Shown here one piece after another: positions 62,679-64,000 of a stretch of DNA of 64,000 nt. The translations under genes and the position numbers were made by a program. The stretch's first letter is position 1; the number at the start of each line of letters is the position of its first letter. Below the pieces are notes generated by a model that was given only the letters and a program-made list of their open reading frames with translations, was not told the origin of the DNA and searched no databases. Source of the stretch: Burkholderia cepacia GG4 (GTDB taxonomy: Bacteria; Pseudomonadota; Gammaproteobacteria; Burkholderiales; Burkholderiaceae); assembly GCF_000292915.1 (NCBI RefSeq), contig NC_018513.1, forward strand, positions 434,001 through 498,000, written 5' to 3'.

Positions 62679-63664
62679 TTCGCGTCCTCCAGTTCCTTGA
62701 CCTGGTAGTACTGGAACAGCGCCATCGGCACCAGCAACAGCAGCACCATCGCGACCGTCACCGCGGACGCCATCGGCCAGTCCATGTTGTTGAAGAATTC
62801 ATCCCACATCACGCGGCCGATCATCAGCGTGTCGGCGCCGCCGAGCAGTTCCGGAATCACGTACTCGCCCACCGCCGGGATGAACACCAGCAGGCTGCCG
62901 GCGATGATCCCGTTCTTCGACAGCGGCAGCGTGATGCGCGTGAACGCGACCCACGGCTTCGCGCCGAGGTCGTACGCGGCCTCGAGCAGCGTGAGGTCCA
63001 TCTTCACGAGGTGCGCATAGAGCGGCATCACCATGAACGGCAGGTACGAATAGACCATCCCGATGTAGACGCCCGCATCGCTGTGATACAGCCGCAGCGG
63101 CGTGTGGATGATGCCCAGCGCGATCAGCGCGTGGTTCAGCAGGCCGTCGTCCTTCAGGATGCCGATCCATGCGTACACGCGGATCAGGAACGACGTCCAG
63201 AACGGCAGCATCACGGCCATCATCAGCACATTGCGCCGGCCCGGTTCCGAGCGCGCGATGTAGTACGCCATCGGGAAGCCGATCAGCAGGCACAGCAGCG
63301 TCGACACGGCGGCCATCTTCAGCGAGCTGAGGTAGGTCGCGATGTACAGGTCGTCCTGCAGCAGGAACGCGTAGTGCGACAGCTGCAGCGCGAAGTGCAC
63401 GACGCCGTCCTTGATCTCGACGAGCGACGTGTACGGCGGGATCCCCATCACCTGGTCGGCGAAGCTGATCTTGAATACCAGCACGAACGGCAGCGCGAAG
63501 AAGACAGTGAGCCACAGGAACGGCACGCCGATCGCGAGGTTGCGGCCCGACGGCAGGAAGCGCGACAGCGCGGCGAAGCGGCTGCGGCGCTTGGCGGCCT
63601 GGGTCGCAGCGGTAGCGCCGGTCGGCACCGGCGCGGACGGAGTGGAAGCGGAAGTTCTCATCAT
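62675..63664 (-). CDS. potH: Putrescine/spermidine ABC permease PotH-like
   Basis: A 329-residue inner-membrane permease. An N-terminal cytoplasmic extension of about 40 residues (Thr/Ala/Arg-rich) precedes LAIGVPFLWLTVFFALPFVL. The EAA loop is LLEAAYDLGAKPWVAFTRIT and the late block is VPAVGEYVIPELLGGADTLM-like (FIPAVGEYVIPELLGG). It starts 8 nt after potG and overlaps potI. The start could be ATG 63664 or the adjacent ATG 63661. Confidence 0.9.
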   Translation of the reverse strand: MMRTSASTPSAPVPTGATAATQAAKRRSRFAALSRFLPSGRNLAIGVPFLWLTVFFALPFVLVFKISFADQVMGIPPYTSLVEIKDGVVHFALQLSHYAFLLQDDLYIATYLSSLKMAAVSTLLCLLIGFPMAYYIARSEPGRRNVLMMAVMLPFWTSFLIRVYAWIGILKDDGLLNHALIALGIIHTPLRLYHSDAGVYIGMVYSYLPFMVMPLYAHLVKMDLTLLEAAYDLGAKPWVAFTRITLPLSKNGIIAGSLLVFIPAVGEYVIPELLGGADTLMIGRVMWDEFFNNMDWPMASAVTVAMVLLLLVPMALFQYYQVKELEDAK

Positions 63665-63671
63665 GTCGCCC

Positions 63672-64000
63672 TCACTGCGTCAGCACGACGCCGCTGGCCG
63701 GCGACCACGACACGAACACGTCGTCGTTCCACGACGGCGCGCCGTCATGCAGCAGGTGCGAGCTCGACAGGTTCGACACCACCGTCTTGCCGCTCGGCAG
63801 CCGCACGTGATACAGCGAGTAGCTGCCCATGTACGCGATGTCGGTGACGACACCGCGCGCCCAGTTGTGATGCGAGCCCGGTTTGTCGCGCGATACGTGC
63901 ACGCGCTCCGGGCGCACCGAGATGCCGACCGGCATCCCGAGCGGGCCGGTCACGCCGTGGCTCACGTACATGCGTGCCTCGAGGTCGTCGCTTTCGACGA
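63672..64000 (-). CDS. potG: Polyamine ABC transporter ATPase PotG, C-terminal part
   Basis: About 109 codons are in the window; the ATPase core lies beyond its right edge. The visible part reads VESDDLEARMYVSHGVTG, then GMPVGISVRPERVHVSRDKP, NWARGVVTDIAYMGSYSLYH and VRLPSGKTVVSNLSSSH, a TOBE-type regulatory domain as at the end of PotG/PotA ATPases. The gene continues upstream of base 64000. A binding-protein gene (potF) may lie beyond it. Confidence 0.88.
   Translation of the reverse strand, partial: VESDDLEARMYVSHGVTGPLGMPVGISVRPERVHVSRDKPGSHHNWARGVVTDIAYMGSYSLYHVRLPSGKTVVSNLSSSHLLHDGAPSWNDDVFVSWSPASGVVLTQ

Overview
The window is a GC-rich (roughly two thirds G+C), densely coding bacterial chromosome segment. 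Gene content and order (flgN-flgM | flgA | flgBCDEFGHIJ | flgKL, a TraB/GumN protein after a dpp operon, pxpBCA, a Csu-type pilus locus, a DUF3138 porin with pot genes) fit Burkholderia, most likely the B. cepacia complex. That placement is inferred from remembered synteny and codon usage, not from a search. No rRNA, tRNA, CRISPR array, prophage or complete insertion sequence was seen.

Layout. 0-8.4 kb: metabolic and redox genes (ferredoxin-NADP reductase, LysE exporter, EEP phosphoesterase, nitroreductase, a lone Lon-like AAA+ ATPase, an LhgO-like FAD oxidase, a HiPIP and an MHS transporter). 8.6-15.5 kb: a dipeptide ABC operon dppABCDF with a trailing TraB/GumN gene. 15.5-16.0 kb: an AT-rich intergenic island with a good sigma70 promoter, a hairpin and a terminator, a candidate small RNA. 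16-19.3 kb: 5-oxoprolinase pxpBCA divergent from a MarR-like regulator. 19.3-28.3 kb: 5-formyl-THF cyclo-ligase, lytic transglycosylase, a 291-bp nested inverted-repeat element, NDUFA9-like protein, GST, CCA-adding enzyme, an XRE-cupin regulator and the aminopeptidase P it probably controls through three 17-bp-spaced boxes. 28.4-43.1 kb: the flagellar block. 43.3-44.6 kb: NCS2 nucleobase permease. 44.6-49.5 kb: a Csu-type chaperone-usher pilus operon. 50.4-55.2 kb: LysR with a divergent split ChrA pair, a DUF1275 protein and a general porin. 55.5-57.3 kb: a small Ala/Glu-rich protein and glutathione reductase. 57.4-64 kb: a leftward polyamine-type cluster (potG fragment, potH, potI, DUF3138 porin, two PuuB-like oxidases).

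The flagellar genes show a readable regulatory order. A two-half-site FlhDC-like box lies between divergent flgA and flgB. Three elements of the form TAAA-N15-GCCGNTAN (or one mismatch from it) precede flgM, the ycgR brake gene and flgKL, as expected for sigma28 (FliA) promoters.

The most unusual feature is flgA. About 0.6 kb of foreign DNA sits inside it, carrying on the opposite strand the 3' half of a GNAT acetyltransferase gene and the 5' end of a gene resembling cholera/pertussis-type ADP-ribosyltransferases. The flgA frame nevertheless stays open through the insert, giving a 506-residue chimera. A second unusual feature is the element at 21954-22244, whose nested inverted repeats would fold into a three-way junction.
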